DNA of 64,000 bases, from assembly GCA_033439255.1 (NCBI GenBank), contig CM065884.1, forward strand, positions 1,984,001 through 2,048,000, in the 5' to 3' direction. The notes beneath the pieces are model-generated. The model was not told the origin of the DNA, did not search any database, and saw only the letters and a program-made list of their open reading frames with translations. This stretch comes from Hericium rajendrae (lineage: Eukaryota > Basidiomycota > Agaricomycetes > Russulales > Hericiaceae). Every line of letters starts with the position of its first letter. Position 1 is the first letter of the stretch. The translations under genes and the position numbers were made by a program. Below are positions 11,404 to 22,819 of this stretch, piece after piece.

Positions 11404-14223
11404 CTAGCCAGGTGGACTCACCGTCATCCCAAGGACTGTTTTACTCCTTCTCCACATGCTGGACTTCATTGAATCAACTGTACATTGTATGAATACAGCT
11501 ATACACACCTGGATTTTCTCGCGATCACAGAATTTCTGTAAAATGGGCATATTAGATTCTATCAAAGATCTAGGAAGTTTGCGACAGATCAGAAGGACTA
11601 ACCTGGCGTTCTGCTTCGTCGAGTTGCTTCCAATACTTCTCAAATTCGACCTTTGTCTTTTCTTCGTTTCCTGCTTGTTGAGACCATTCCTTCACACAGA
11701 GGGAGCTGGACACGCATGGATCAGTGAGTAGTCACTGTCTGTCGCAACAATGCGGGGCACGTACTAAGCTGTGCCATCATTTTTGTGGCGCATGCCACGG
11801 CGGCCACCTTTTTTGGTTTTCATCCCATCCGACAGGACTGCAGCATTTGGTGAGTCTGGTTCGCTGGGGCCCCATGAGTTTTCTAATCTCCTACCTGTAC
11901 AAGGCGATGGGATGGGCATCCCTTCACGTGGTGCCATATCCGTTGCTACAGTTGATGTATCCATCGTGAGGACCAAGCTGTCAGGAACCATGCTCGAGAT
12001 ATGGCTTGTTGCGATCGAGGGATGGGTCGCCGCGCCAGTTGCCACGCTCGGCATAGTTGTGGCCAGCTTTGAGGTAGCGGGCACTGCGCTCGAGGTTTCG
12101 GATGGTGCACTCAAGGTTTTGGGTGCTGCATTCGAGATAGCATCAGTCGCTACATCCGAGGTTGCATCGGTTGTAGCGCTCAAAATACCGGTCACCAGAT
12201 TCGAGGTACAGGGTGCTGCACTCGAGGTAGCAGGTGCAGCGCTCGAGGTATCGATGGCTGCGTTTGAGGTATCGGTAGCCACGCTTGAGGTATCGATGGC
12301 CACGCTCGAGGTATTGATGGCTGCATTTGCCGTATTGGCGGCGGTGCTTGGGGTATCCGTGGCCGCACTTGAGATATCGGTTGCTACACTTTGGATATTG
12401 ATTGCTGCACTTGCGGTATTGGTCGCCGCGCTCGAAGTATCCATGCAGCTGATTGTGGTATCTTGCGCCGCATTTGAAAAATCTACGTCGCCAGTTCAGG
12501 TGTTGTTGGTCATAGAAACATTGTATTAGAAATTGTTGCAGGCGAATACTTGATAGAAACGTACCAATTCTTGATGATATTGATGGTTGTACGGGCGCTA
12601 CGGCTAGAGATGTGGCCATGTCAGCTGAATTGACCATCTCATGCAGAAGATGTAGTGACCGTACCGTGTTGTGTTGCCGCTAGCTGCGGGCTACCACCGG
12701 TATCTTTGCCCATCTCTTTGGGTCGGCTTTCAGACAGATGAGGTTTCGATGAAGGCAAGAGAATGGAAGGACTAAATTCGATGTCATTACTGATAGCAAA
12801 GTGTGAGTCTAGAAGCTCTGTAGATATTCTTGGAACGTACAACGGATCGTCGATCTATGTATTACCATACAAAAATTGCTTAGTTCGGAAGTGCAGAAAC
12901 ATCGAAGAACGCTCACCTCTGAGCGCTCTGAGCCACCAACAAGCTCACCGTCAGCTAAGCATCCTTGTTTGCGACCATTCTTCAGTTTCTTGACTGCGGA
13001 CCTGTTCGCGTCAATGCTTGCAGGTGACGGGCGCTTGTGTGATGGACCGGCCGATGTCTGCAAGGCAGAAGCTGACGTAGACGGCAGTGCTTCCAGTGCC
13101 TCCTGCTTGATTGACACGTCTTTAGACTTCTGAGTCTGCATCCATGACGGATACCTGTGCGTCGCCAAGTGGTCCGCCTTCCAGTTGTTGTCGCAATATC
13201 GAAATTCTTCATAGTACGTGCTCATCTGTAAATAAAAATACTGTTTAGCCTCTAGTGTCGTATTACCCCACGTTTTGGCTGCAGCATTTCTTGAGGACAG
13301 CTCAAACCACGCATCGCGTGCAGTCCGTAAAATGTCCTTGAGACGAGTTTCCGTGATTGTAATGCCATGCTTATTTTCCAGAAACCGCATGGTGATGTTG
13401 ATACCCTCTCCTGTTCGCTTGCCACGCCGTTTTGGTTCAGAGGGAAGGCTTGGGACTGCGAGATCTGCATTCTCATTGCCAGTGGCGGTCCACACATCCT
13501 TCTTCCAGTAACGGATGTCCGGGAAGTCAGCCTGATCAAGGGGAACAAGATGGGTAGAGTTTGGAAGCGAGAACACACCAGGGCTGAGACTGGTACCACG
13601 AAACATATTCTTATTGGCAACAAATGATGCCGTGAGGTCTAATCCGTCTTGTGGTTCGTTCTTGACACCACTGCCGACGATGTACTGCCTAATAGAATTA
13701 TTTTATAAGCGATGTACACCTGATACACGATAGGTAAGAAGGCGACACATACTGGACCGCTTTCGTGGCAATGAGCTCCTTCTCAGCGGTGCTGAGTTTC
13801 TGCTCCAGGTCCATGACTTTGATGACAAGGTGCTTGTAGCTTGCATTGCCGCTTCGAAGGAGGAGTTCGTGGCTTGCATCGCGGAGGAGCCGAAGAGCTG
13901 ACACCTCGTTGCTGTTATGCTAAAAATTGTTTTACTACGACTCGTGCCCTCAGAACAAGTAAAAGAATCATGCTGACCGTCATTTCTGCGGGTAGCGACT
14001 TTGCAGGTGAAGGTGAACTGAAGAAATCGAAGTACGAATGAGAATCAAACTGGATACCCGGAGTTGGGGTGAGTGAATGGGTAGTCGGGGTCGAGGCGGG
14101 CGACATCAGAGAAAGCGAGCCACTTGATGCATTGGCCAGTGGACCACTGGTGACGCTGTCAGAGGACGGTGATGCTGCTTGCAGCAAACTTGCCCAAGGA
14201 AAGGTGAGACTTGCGTCAGCCAT
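11404..14223 (-). CDS. Transposon-associated hypothetical protein with 7-residue repeats
   Basis: Begins at 14223 (MADASLTFPWASLL), a Ser/Pro-rich N-terminus. An intron follows, then a coiled coil (LVIKVMDLEQKLSTAEKE), another intron, and QYIVGSGVKNEPQDGLDLTA, which leads in frame into VPLDQADFPDIRYWKKDVW. A lineage-specific domain follows with RLKDILRTARDAWFELSS, KTWGN, YEEFRYCDNNWKADHLATHR and YPSW. Downstream come a Ser/Ala/Thr-rich stretch of about 17 seven-residue repeats (11.9-12.4 kb) and a last conserved-looking part, LCVKEWSQQAGNEEKTKVEF then YWKQLDEAERQ, with stop near 11404. I have seen this WKA...YPSW arrangement in unnamed Agaricomycete proteins but know no function. Exon limits at the 3' end are approximate. 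It is divergent from the gene at 14339, 115 bp apart. Confidence 0.62.
12071..12440. repeat. 21-bp tandem repeat inside a coding exon
   Basis: About 17 imperfect units of 21 bp (plus-strand form close to GAGGTATCGATGGCTGCGTT plus one base) lie end to end. The unit is a multiple of three, so both strands stay open: the minus strand gives (A/T)-x-D/N-T-S-S-A/V units in the annotated gene, and the plus strand gives E-V-S-M-A-A-F/L units over 252 codons. I assign coding to the minus strand because it joins conserved exons on both sides. Confidence 0.8.
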
Positions 14224-14338
14224 GGCAGCACGCAAGAACTGCAAGGACGAAAGAACGAACTTGTTGACTCGCCGCCGGCTGGTGTTTGGTCTTGTTTTAT
14301 GAAACGGGCCTGGCAGCAGTCGAGATTAGCATCCTTGC

Positions 14339-15186
14339 ATGGGACAAATGTCTTTCGTCCCATCCAAAATTACTTCCGACATACTTTCTGCTTCTGCCAT
14401 GGAAAGCGGAAGTGCGGCGGTATTTTCACAACCGCCCGATCGCTCCACAAGTCCCGCACCCTATGTTCCAATTCTGGCAGGGATGCGCCCTCGTACACCT
14501 GATTCCCAGCTAGCTTTTATTGGTGGCCCCCAATCCAAGGCTCAGTCAGTATTCTGATACACATAGACTGAGCTGGATTTACTCACCGCCAATCAGACTG
14601 TTTGCAGAACAAAATTATGTTCCCGACTCGGGCACAGCTGCCCCACCTTTTGTTGGGGAGCTACATCATCTCGAGCCTCTCCTTATGCCGAAACATGTCT
14701 TTGAGGCCGATAAAGAGAATATAAGCCCGAATACGCGTGACCCCTTATGTGAGCAAATTTGTGCCTTGCCTTGTCACTGTTCTCACTCACGCTTTGCCAG
14801 GGCAAAATCCTGGGGGGTGTATGCGGTGCTACCGCTACCAGGGGGATATGGTACTTTATCGAAGCCGCTACTATAAGATGGCGGACGAACACAAGGCCAT
14901 TAGCAAGGCGCTCGTTGAGCGAATCACACGCGCTGAACTCGCCTGCAAGAAATATCATCAAAAAGTGGAGCACCTGGAAAGAGAACTCACCTTGTCTCAA
15001 CGTCGAATCACGGCCATGGAGATACTTTGCCGAGACTACCTGGATTGTCCAGACGTGGACAATGCGCTCTGGGTCATGTCGCAAGAGAATCGTATCACAA
15101 TCGACGTGGCGCCGGAGTGGCGCTTTGGATCAGAAGGCGCGACCGACGGGGGAGATCGAGGCAGCACTGAAGATGAGGACGTGTAA
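14339..15186 (+). CDS. Hypothetical coiled-coil accessory protein of the transposon block
   Basis: Three exons join in frame. The first is 14339 to about 14542 (MGQMSFVPSKITSDIL...), with a GTCAGT donor. The middle exon encodes QLFAEQNYVPDSGTAAPPFV to ENISPNTRDPL and ends at a GTGAGC donor. The last starts after GCCAG near 14811 with QNPGGCMRCYRYQGDM and ends EDEDV. The C-terminal half is a charged coiled coil (AISKALVERITRAELACKKY and following) with a CxxC in GGCMRCYR. I do not recognise the family. Its head-to-head placement with the 11404-14223 gene and its position inside the element suggest a transposon accessory protein, an inference only. Confidence 0.6.
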
Positions 15187-15589
15187 AGTGGCCTTGTCAT
15201 ATGGGTTAGATGCACGTAGGTATCTGTCTCAAAAAAAAAAGATGTTCATTCCATCTGACAAGTGTGTGAACGTACTTGGCCTCGAGGCACGCAATAGCCA
15301 CTGCCGACTTCTTGGTCCGTTGTTGACATGTCTTTTCAACTTGCTACGTGTTCTGCTGTGGCGCTTTTTCTTCTTCGCTATGCAGAACTTGTCACGACGC
15401 AGATGTTACAATACGATCCCCGGCCACAGCCTGACTCGAGCACACAGCCATTTGGCTATGTGCAGTCTTCAAGTTCTTTGACCATGTCCCCTGCATCCCT
15501 GCGCTGGATATGCTACCCCGACGATCAGTACTATCAGTGATCTGGTGATGGTGCATTAATTCCTCTGCGTTCCCCGTCCTCACGCTCTC

Positions 15590-16200
15590 AACTAAATACG
15601 AGATCATACACATCCGGAAACTCATCGTCGACCGCCTCGAGGCCGATTGGCTGCTAACCCTGCACAAGTGGGACAAGCTGGAGGAGATCTACGCACCCGT
15701 GGTGCTGCGGATTCGGAAGGCCTCCAACTCGCCGTACCACGCGGCCCATCTCGACGACCTCTTCCCTGAGCCCGCAGCCTCGTGCGGCAAGCACCATCTA
15801 CTCTGAGGGCGTGCTCGATGGTGAGCTCTTCGCAAAGTGCAACACCATCTGCCTCACGCTGCGTGTCGACGACCCGCCCGGTGTCACCTGCGAGATCTGC
15901 CTCTGGCGCAAGGACGTGGATGCAAATGTCGAGAAGGGCGCACACCGCGGATGGGCATTCGCGCCGCCCATGGGCACGGACTGCATGTCCCGTATGCTGT
16001 CGGCACCCTCTGTGGCACAGAAGAAGCAGCCACCGCATCCAGGAAGCGCGAGCAGCATCCTCCACAGCCCGATATCTCGCTCGGCTCTCTCATCTCCACA
16101 CCAGCCAGATCCATTCACGTCCCTTCGTCGGCCTCTTGAGATGGTCCAATGTCCATGCCATCGCCGCCATACTTGCATCGCAACGCGGACAGCGTGAGCA
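15590..16200 (+). pseudogene. Decayed gene fragment(s), unknown family
   Basis: One frame from about 15598 reads IIHIRKLIVDRLEADWLLTL, HKWDKLEEIYAPVVLRIRKA and YHAAHLDDLFPEPA, a dense helix-like coding stretch that ends abruptly near 15782. A second stretch in another frame, from about 15800, reads VLDGELFAKCNTICLTLRVD and CEICLWRKDVDANVEKG. Neither begins with a start codon in a sensible context and they do not join by an obvious intron. I read them as pieces of host-like genes caught in the element; the family is not recognised. High GC (third positions mostly C/G) sets them apart from the AT-rich transposase nearby. Confidence 0.45.
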
Positions 16201-16359
16201 GCACGCCTGTGGCGCACCGGCTGGGTTTGTCGGGACATGACAAGGACGGCGATCAGGGCGATGACGTGCTCAATACCGTGCAGAAGGACAGGAAATGGGA
16301 CCATGCGGGCAAGGGGTCCTCGTCAGCCGCATCTCGGAGGAAGCGATCGAGCGCGAACG

Positions 16360-16990
16360 GCAAAGGCATCATCCTCACGCTCCGCAACCAGGAGAAGGTG
16401 CGTGACCTCCCAATTTTTTTTACTCTCACTCACATCTGTCCACATCACAGCACAGCGACAAGCTCAAGGAGGAGAACTTCAGCATCAAGCTCAAGGTGCA
16501 CTTCCTCGAGGAGCACCTCGCGCAACTCGCACCCGACCAGATCGACGCCGCGCTCAAGCAGAACATGAACGTCAAGATCAAGGTCCAGTAGCACTGCATG
16601 GACTTCAAGAAGCTGCACAGGCTCGAGCTGGAACCCGAGCTCGAACGCTCACAGAAGGGCGGCGCCGGTCCCGTGCACGCGAGTGCGAGCTTGAGGCACT
16701 GCTCCAGGAGCACGAGGACGAGCTACATGACCTGAGGAGGTGCAGGGCCGTCGGGCCAGAGTACGGCATGCTACACGATGCAGAGGAGCGGAATGCAGAG
16801 CTCAAGGATGAGCTTGAGGGCGTGCGGGGACTGCTACAGGATAACATGGATAAACTGGACCGGCTGCGAGACATCGTCGAACACTGCGGCGACGCATCAG
16901 ATGCAGGGAGCACTCCAGCAGCACGCGGCTCCGGCGGTTGGAGGTGGAGAATGAGGATCTCAAGGCCGCGCTCGACGATCTCTACAGAAT
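16360..16990 (+). pseudogene. Cnn_1N (centrosomin motif 1) fragment of an Mto1/Pcp1-like protein, copy 1
   Basis: After GIILTLRNQEK an intron-like gap leads to HSDKLKEENFSIKLKVHFLE, EHLAQLAPDQIDAALKQNMN and VKIKVQ. This is the Cnn_1N motif, which recruits gamma-tubulin complexes in spindle-pole and microtubule-organising proteins (fission yeast Mto1 and Pcp1). The frame is then closed by TAG at 16589-16591, where the second copy near 18340 has CAG. Downstream coiled-coil-like sequence (EEHEDELHDLRR, NMDKLDRLRDIVEHCG) is in another frame. No proper start and no complete protein; a pseudogene fragment, probably captured or duplicated from a host gene. Confidence 0.7.
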
Positions 16991-17399
16991 CCAATGGCAC
17001 AACTCAATGTACAAGTCCTAGCGACGGCGTGCGAGCCTTTGGTTCGAATAATCTTCACTACAAAATGACCTTCTACATGGAGCCTGCTCTCTCTAGCAAG
17101 TTCCTCCCTTGCGCCTGCTGCCAGTGACGCTGCATGTCATCAGGCAAAAGGCCGGGGCATGTGCGTAAAGGGAGTCACTGTGGTGAGTCTTACGACGTTC
17201 CAATACCTCGGAGATACTCACCTCGTCGGGCTGTCGCAGATCCGCTCTGGCCTTCCCGCACGATAATTGTCCTTCCGCGGGCCCCCCCCCCCCCTGCCCC
17301 TCACTGTGCGCTGATCTCCTATGCCGTCCCATTGTGCCTTCTTCGCGCCTTTCTGCGGAATCGGTCGCCCTGATGCCGCTCGCCACGATTGGTCGTCGG

Positions 17400-18290
17400 C
17401 TGAGATCGACCGTACGACACCCGAGGGCATCATCGTCAAGTTTGATGCGGCGCTGGTGCCCTTAGTGTCAAACCGTGCCCCTTGCAATGCGGCGATGTGA
17501 TGTGACACCTGTCATAGTCCTCCCGTGCTGCCATTGCTATCCTGTCCTGCACAACGACTTCCACGCCTCGACCTTCGAGCTATCGGGGCCGCACTCCGCC
17601 ATTGCCGACGACGTGCGTTGCACTCCTGGGGACCCTGCAAACGTATCGCGCCCATTGTGCTCTGTCTATCTCATCGCATGCGCTCCTCCACCTCCGTTAA
17701 GTGTCTATTCGTCGCACTGCAGATGCTGTCTCTGGGGTGCGCAGGCCGGCCGCGAGTTTCTGCAGCCTGCAACATTGTACCTCTCCTGTCGCATGTGGGC
17801 TGCTGGCTTGATCTCAGTTGCAGGACCCATCTCGACACCCAAGGGCGTCATCGTCAAGATCAACGAGGCGGGTTCCTGCGATGTGACGTGAAGACTTTCT
17901 GGGCCTTTCTCCCGCGTTGACCTCAGCGCTTCCTGTTCCGACGTCTTGGGCACGCATTCTGATGACGTACAAGGTGTCTTGGCGCAGCAGCAACTTATTG
18001 TGCCCATTCCACGTGCACATTTTTGCCCCCGTTCCTCCTCCGCTTACCGCGCTACAGACATCCTCCAGATCCCAACTTTCTGGCACCTTTGTGTCAAGTG
18101 CAATGTCAGTGGCAGGTAAACGATTGGATGCGACCTCAATCCCGACATCGCGCCTCTCCCATCGTGCGAAGACGACTAGGCGCATTGCCCGTGGGATCGA
18201 ACGCGCAATGCCCAAGGGCATCGTCAAGATAGATGTGGCAGGGGTGCCGGTGCCGGTGCCCATTTTCTGTCGATAAGCCCTGGCTGGACG
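17400..18290 (+). repeat. Three degenerate ~400-bp repeat units
   Basis: Similar blocks recur at about 17401-17460, 17821-17890 and 18190-18262, each with CCC(A/G)AGGGC(ATC) then ATCGTCAAG(A/T)T. They translate as TPEGIIVKFDAAL, TPKGVIVKINEAG and MPKGIVKIDVAGVPVPVP. Spacings are about 420 and 370 bp. Between them are CT-rich, intron-like and promoter-like stretches with CCCATTGTGC(T/C) words. No continuous gene can be built. They look like worn tandem copies of one gene segment whose family I do not recognise. Confidence 0.45.
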
Positions 18291-18299
18291 CCGCATGAA

Positions 18300-19400
18300 G
18301 TGGAACATCAATGTAGCATCAACGTCAAGATCGAGGTCCAGCAGCACGGCATGGACCTCAAGAAGCTGTGCAAGCTCGTCCTCGAGCTCGGGCAGGCGCT
18401 CCAGCGCTCCTAGAAGGGTGGTGCCGAGTCACGCCGCAGGCATCGAGCGCCGCGGCGATGCATCAGATGCGATCAGCAGTAACAAGAGACGGAGGACAAG
18501 GTGCAGAAATTGCAGCTGCAAATGGTGAAATCAGCTCAGTCAGCATATCCCATAGCTCGAAGAGGACAACGACGAGATGAAGAAGCTATACGAGCGGGCA
18601 CTGCCGCTGCACTGAAAGAGGTATTCCATTACAAATCCCATAAATTTGCCATTACTTATAGTCTTGTCTCAGAAATTTGCAGACCTCAAAGCCGAGCTGC
18701 AAGACATGTCTGTCGCCTACGAGGCCTGCAGCCAAGATATCCTCGCACATCGATCACGACAGGAAGAGCTCGCTCAGCACATCGAGCACCTCGTCGAAGA
18801 AGTTCGCAAGGAGTGCGAGGCCCGCGAACGCGCAGAAGGCAGCGCCGACAAGCTCGAATGGCAGTTCGATGCAGACATGCAGCGTGAACGGCACACACTC
18901 GAAGCGAAGGAGTCCGTGCTACAGAACGTGCGCGACGTGCTCGCGCGCACCCAGGCCCTGCTCGCACAGCGCGAGTCCGAGCTCAACGTTCTGCAGAGCA
19001 CGCTGCAGGCACAGGACACCCAGTCGAAGAAGCTCGGCGAGAGCCACACGACCGCGCACTTCTCTCTGCAGCTCGAGGTCGATCGGCTGATGCGCGACCT
19101 CGAGCGGCTCGAGGACGAGCTCGCACGCACGTGCAAGGCGCTTGACGAGCGCGACGGCATCGAGTCGGTGTCGTCGACCGGCTGCATGCGGAGAACCGCG
19201 AGCTCGCGTCGCAGTTCGCCACGCAGACGCAGGCGAGGTTGAACATATCGGACAAGCTTGATACTGCGCAGACGGGTTTGAGTGCGGCGGAGGCAGAGAT
19301 TGACATCGGTAAGGCTCCGGTGTACTGTCCTCTCGTCATTTTTGTCTTCGCATGCTAATATTTCTCATCAACAGAAGAAGAGCGGCCAGGCGAGTGCAGA
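18300..19400 (+). pseudogene. Cnn/Mto1-like fragment, copy 2, with long coiled coil
   Basis: The start repeats the copy at 16558-16670 (NINVKIEVQQHGMDLKKL, intact CAG where copy 1 has TAG), then jumps to the segment matching 16880-16915 (GCGGCGA(T/C)GCATCAGATGC), so an internal piece is missing. From 18660 to 19190 an uninterrupted coiled coil follows: KFADLKAELQDMSVAYEACS, RQEELAQHIEHLVEEVRKE, HTLEAKESVLQNVRDVLART, LGESHTTAHFSLQLEVDRL and MRDLERLEDELARTCKALDE. This agrees with the body of basidiomycete Mto1/Pcp1-like spindle-pole proteins. It breaks frame after CKALDE and decays into GLSAAEAEIDIG and KKSGQASADL near 19380. Treated as a pseudogene. Confidence 0.68.
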
Positions 19401-19987
19401 CCTGGGCGGCCACGGCAGGTGCTCATCGAGAATTCGCCTGCCGTTTTGATTCGTGAACCCGCCCGATGTGAACAACCTCGCAGAATTAGGCAACACATAT
19501 CACGAAGTCGTCAAGCATTCCCAACCGAGCCTTGTCTCTGCCCCTCCTGTGCGTTCCCACTGCTTCTTCAGCCATTCTTAGCTGATTCTCCTGTGTCATT
19601 TACATGCATGCTCATGCTCTTAAATGTGTCGTGTGACAGACTGAGGGTGTGGGCACCATGCGCTCGCACGCGCGGCAACACCAGCATCACCGTCATGTCC
19701 GCTGCGGGCGTGCTGGATGTGCCACTTGTACTGGACGAGCTCGACTTCTCCGGCCTGCCACTGGACATCCATGAGCCCCCGAATGGTGCTGCATGGCTGC
19801 ACCCCGCCCGTGCTGCCAGCACCGCACACGATGGACCCGATGTCGAAGCAGCTCGACGACATGTGTAGCATCAGCATGGGCATGCGGGTCCTTGACTACC
19901 CGTACGTGGCGGACCCGATTGTGGGCGAGAAGGAGCTCCCGTTCTACTCTCAATATCACATTTGAAGTTCAACGAGCAGATTTTATT
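19400..19987. other. Decayed GC-rich remnant before the transposase 3' end
   Basis: Short coding-like patches (MSAAGVLDVPLVLDELDFSG and MRVLDYPYVADPIVGEKELP in different frames) without start, introns or recognisable family. The sequence changes sharply from GC-rich to AT-rich near 19960, where the transposase 3' end begins. I see nothing else. Confidence 0.35.
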
Positions 19988-22564
19988 CTAGTCTTCCTCA
20001 GCAATATCTTCGCCACGGCCTTGGTACACAATTTCCAATCCCAAGCTCTCCACTACAAAATGCCTGTCCACCCAGTTTGGATCACTTCGGTGAGGAACCA
20101 TTGCTACCACCGAGTGAATGTCCTTCACACCCACCACTCTGATTGCTGCATCTCCATGATACTGACAGGACCAGACTGTCTGATAGGACTCCTCCAGGAG
20201 GTGTTGATCAGGAGGGCCATAGATTGAAGTCATGGCAAGGGGATATTCCTGGCCATTTACCTTAGCTCTAAAATAGTACAGAACTTCACCAAAGTCCCAT
20301 TTGCCATTGCAATGAATCTATCTCCTTGTTAACAAGATGGATAAAACTTATTTGAGTGAATTTACCTTCACATTGCGTGCTGTTCTAAGATTGCGCAAGT
20401 CCTTGAGTGTCTCCTTCCAAGCAGATCGAGCCACCTGTCCATTTGGAAGACGAACTCGTGCCCACTTGGCAAAAGAGTCAATATACACATCATTCAAGCC
20501 CTTTTGCTGAAAATAAGATGCAATGGCCTGAGTCTCATGTTCTTCAATCTTGCTGGGTGAGCGTTCACATGCTCGTAGGAGAGCATAACCATCTCCTAGA
20601 TCCTTAGCACCTCTAGGCAGTCCAGAGCGATCACGTTCCAATTCAGGAACCATGGCCTTGAGAGCATTGACTTGTGCCTGTCTGAGGCCACGCTGTGAAA
20701 GATTGGCAAATGGATTTGATGGCTGTCTGATCTCTCGACCCAAATCTCCAATTATTCGCTCCATAGGCCACTGAGTTGTGAGACCCAGACTTCCTGTCCG
20801 CCTACACTCTGGTGCTGAATGACGCATCTGATGAACACTTTGCCTGCAAAAATGAAGTCGCTCTGTCTTCTTCTGATAATATAGGACTTCAAATTCTTCA
20901 CAGAATTCAATGAGATACTTGTGAGCCATGACCAAGTCCTGTGAGGTGATGCAACGCTGATGCAGGAGTCGAACACCCAAGACAAGCTTGCAGAAATTCT
21001 TCCAGTACTTTTCTGGGAGAATTCCATAAAGCATAGCTGGACAATATCCAAAGACATAGGTGAGAAATTCCCAAGCCTTGTATCCACTGGAGATCTTCTC
21101 AGCAGGATTACGTGGAGGGCGATCAAATGATCCAGGAAGATATGGAGTTGCATCTGCTACCATCTTGCCATGAGTAGTCCATGTATCACCACGTAGCACC
21201 ATCCAATCCCATGTGGTCCTGCTATCCTTGAGATCACAGTCAATGGTGCCTCTCCACAGGCCCAACAAGAGATCTGTAAGATTGAGAGCAGCAAGATGCA
21301 TGAGATCTCCAGGAAAACAGGCAGGGATCAATAGACGATGGGAGACTGAAAAGCCCAAGTATATGCTTGGCTTGCATATACCAGTTTTGAGACGTTGTTT
21401 CTTATACTGGGCAGGATTAGAAGTCGCCATGACCTCTAGGAGATTTGTTTCATAGCTGTAAGAAATATTTAAGATTTAGAAGAAATATTTGAATCAAATA
21501 AAACTCATCGAGTAGCAATCTGCTGTGATGTTTCAGTAAAATTTCGCAAGATGACATCAGGGTGATCACATCCTTCCACTGTATAATTATCAGGTTTGAG
21601 ACAGGCAGGATAATAGTGAGATGCTCCAGGTTTGTGTCGACCTCTCAGAGAACAATAAAACCGACATCCAGAAGCACCATGATGTCCCACTCGACCATCT
21701 AGCATGGCCATAGCAGGAGTATCTGCAGTTGCAAAGGCAAGAAAGGGATGATCCACACATATCTTCTTCTTTGCAGCATCCCAGACCTTGAGACCATCAT
21801 TTTGCAGAGCTGCAAGATGATAAAAACCTGGAAAAAGAAAAGAATCCAGATTCTTGGGCTTGGTAGGGCCAGGGATGAATCCACCAGGAAGAATGTGAGC
21901 TTTCTTGTAACGAACATCAGGGGCCAAATCTAAAAGAATCCAGATATACATCCAACAGTCTGAGGCCTTGTTTTGATAGAGCTGAGCACCATCAATGGAG
22001 AAGAGAAGAACTGTGTCATCATCTGTGATATTGCCTTGCTTAACAGCATTGAGAAGGTCTGTTCCATGGCAGAGGTCATCATAAACATCAATCCGATGAT
22101 TAGCCTCTAGTTCTGAAATAATCTCCTGCATGCGCTTGGAACGATATTGCATCTTCTCAGCCATCTCAGGCATCCGACGACGAGCCTGAAGCTGGGGACC
22201 AAGAGGAATGGTGTGAAATTCTTGCCGAGGAATCTGACATCAAATTTAACAACAGGCTAGCACAAATATAAGTTTGCAAATAGCTTACCTTCACTTTATT
22301 TTTGCTTGCATGCAATTTGGCCTGGTCATAGCGATGTTCACCACACATTGGACAGGTTTCATGATCACTGAAAGGTCCAGTGAAGGCAATACATGTATTG
22401 ACACACATATGATGAACAATAGAAGTCACGCCGCTGAGTTCAGTGACTGTCTTCTTGACCATGTCATGTGAAAGGAGCTGGATTGGAGGATTATGAGGAT
22501 ATTCTGCAATAGATGCCCGCACTTCATTGTATATCTCCTGAGACCCACTAGTCATAGCAAGGTA
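19988..22564 (-). pseudogene. Tnp2-family transposase, C-terminal two thirds (gene split by insertion)
   Basis: Catalytic part of an En/Spm (CACTA)-type Tnp2 transposase, continuing from the 5' part at 25898-26903. In order: YLAMTSGSQEIYNEVRASI; zinc-knuckle-like HHMCVNTCIAFTGPF and CPMCGEHRYD (typical Tnp2 CPxCGExRYD); LLFSIDGAQLYQNKASDCWM; HILPGGFIPGPTKPKNLDSF; a HHGASGCRFYC motif; PGDLMHLAALNLTDLLLGLW; SLGLTTQWPMERIIGDLGRE. The last exon (19988 to about 20315) encodes DFGEVLYYFRAK, SIYGPPDQHLLEESYQTVW and KDIHSVVAMVPH. Exons: about 22220-22564, 21505-22210, 20365-21430, 19988-20315. Each part is open, so the protein was intact before the insertion. AT-richer than its surroundings. Confidence 0.85.
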
Positions 22565-22819
22565 CATCTGGAAAAATGGTTTTTTGGTTGATAGCCGGGA
22601 TCTTGTTATAGTAACTGCTGCCAGCTACAAATAGAAGACTTCTGAACTATGATTAATATATGATTGCTGATGATTAGATATTGATGGAAGCATCTTGGTA
22701 TGTAATACGCAACCCAGCTACAGTAGCATCTATAGCAATCATATTTCTCAGGGAGAAATCAAGTCATATATTCAAAATAAAGCTACCAATTATATTATAT
22801 TATGACTCTACTTTACAAG

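Noticed and set aside
11771-12529. 252-codon plus-strand frame through the 21-bp repeats
   Set aside because: It is open only because the repeat length is a multiple of three; the minus strand joins conserved exons by splice sites on both sides.
20348-22567. KDZ-type (Kyakuja-Dileera-Zisupton) transposase
   Set aside because: The CPMCGEHRYD, DGAQLY and HLAALNL-type motifs fit Tnp2 (En/Spm) better; the CxC cluster pattern of KDZ proteins is not seen.
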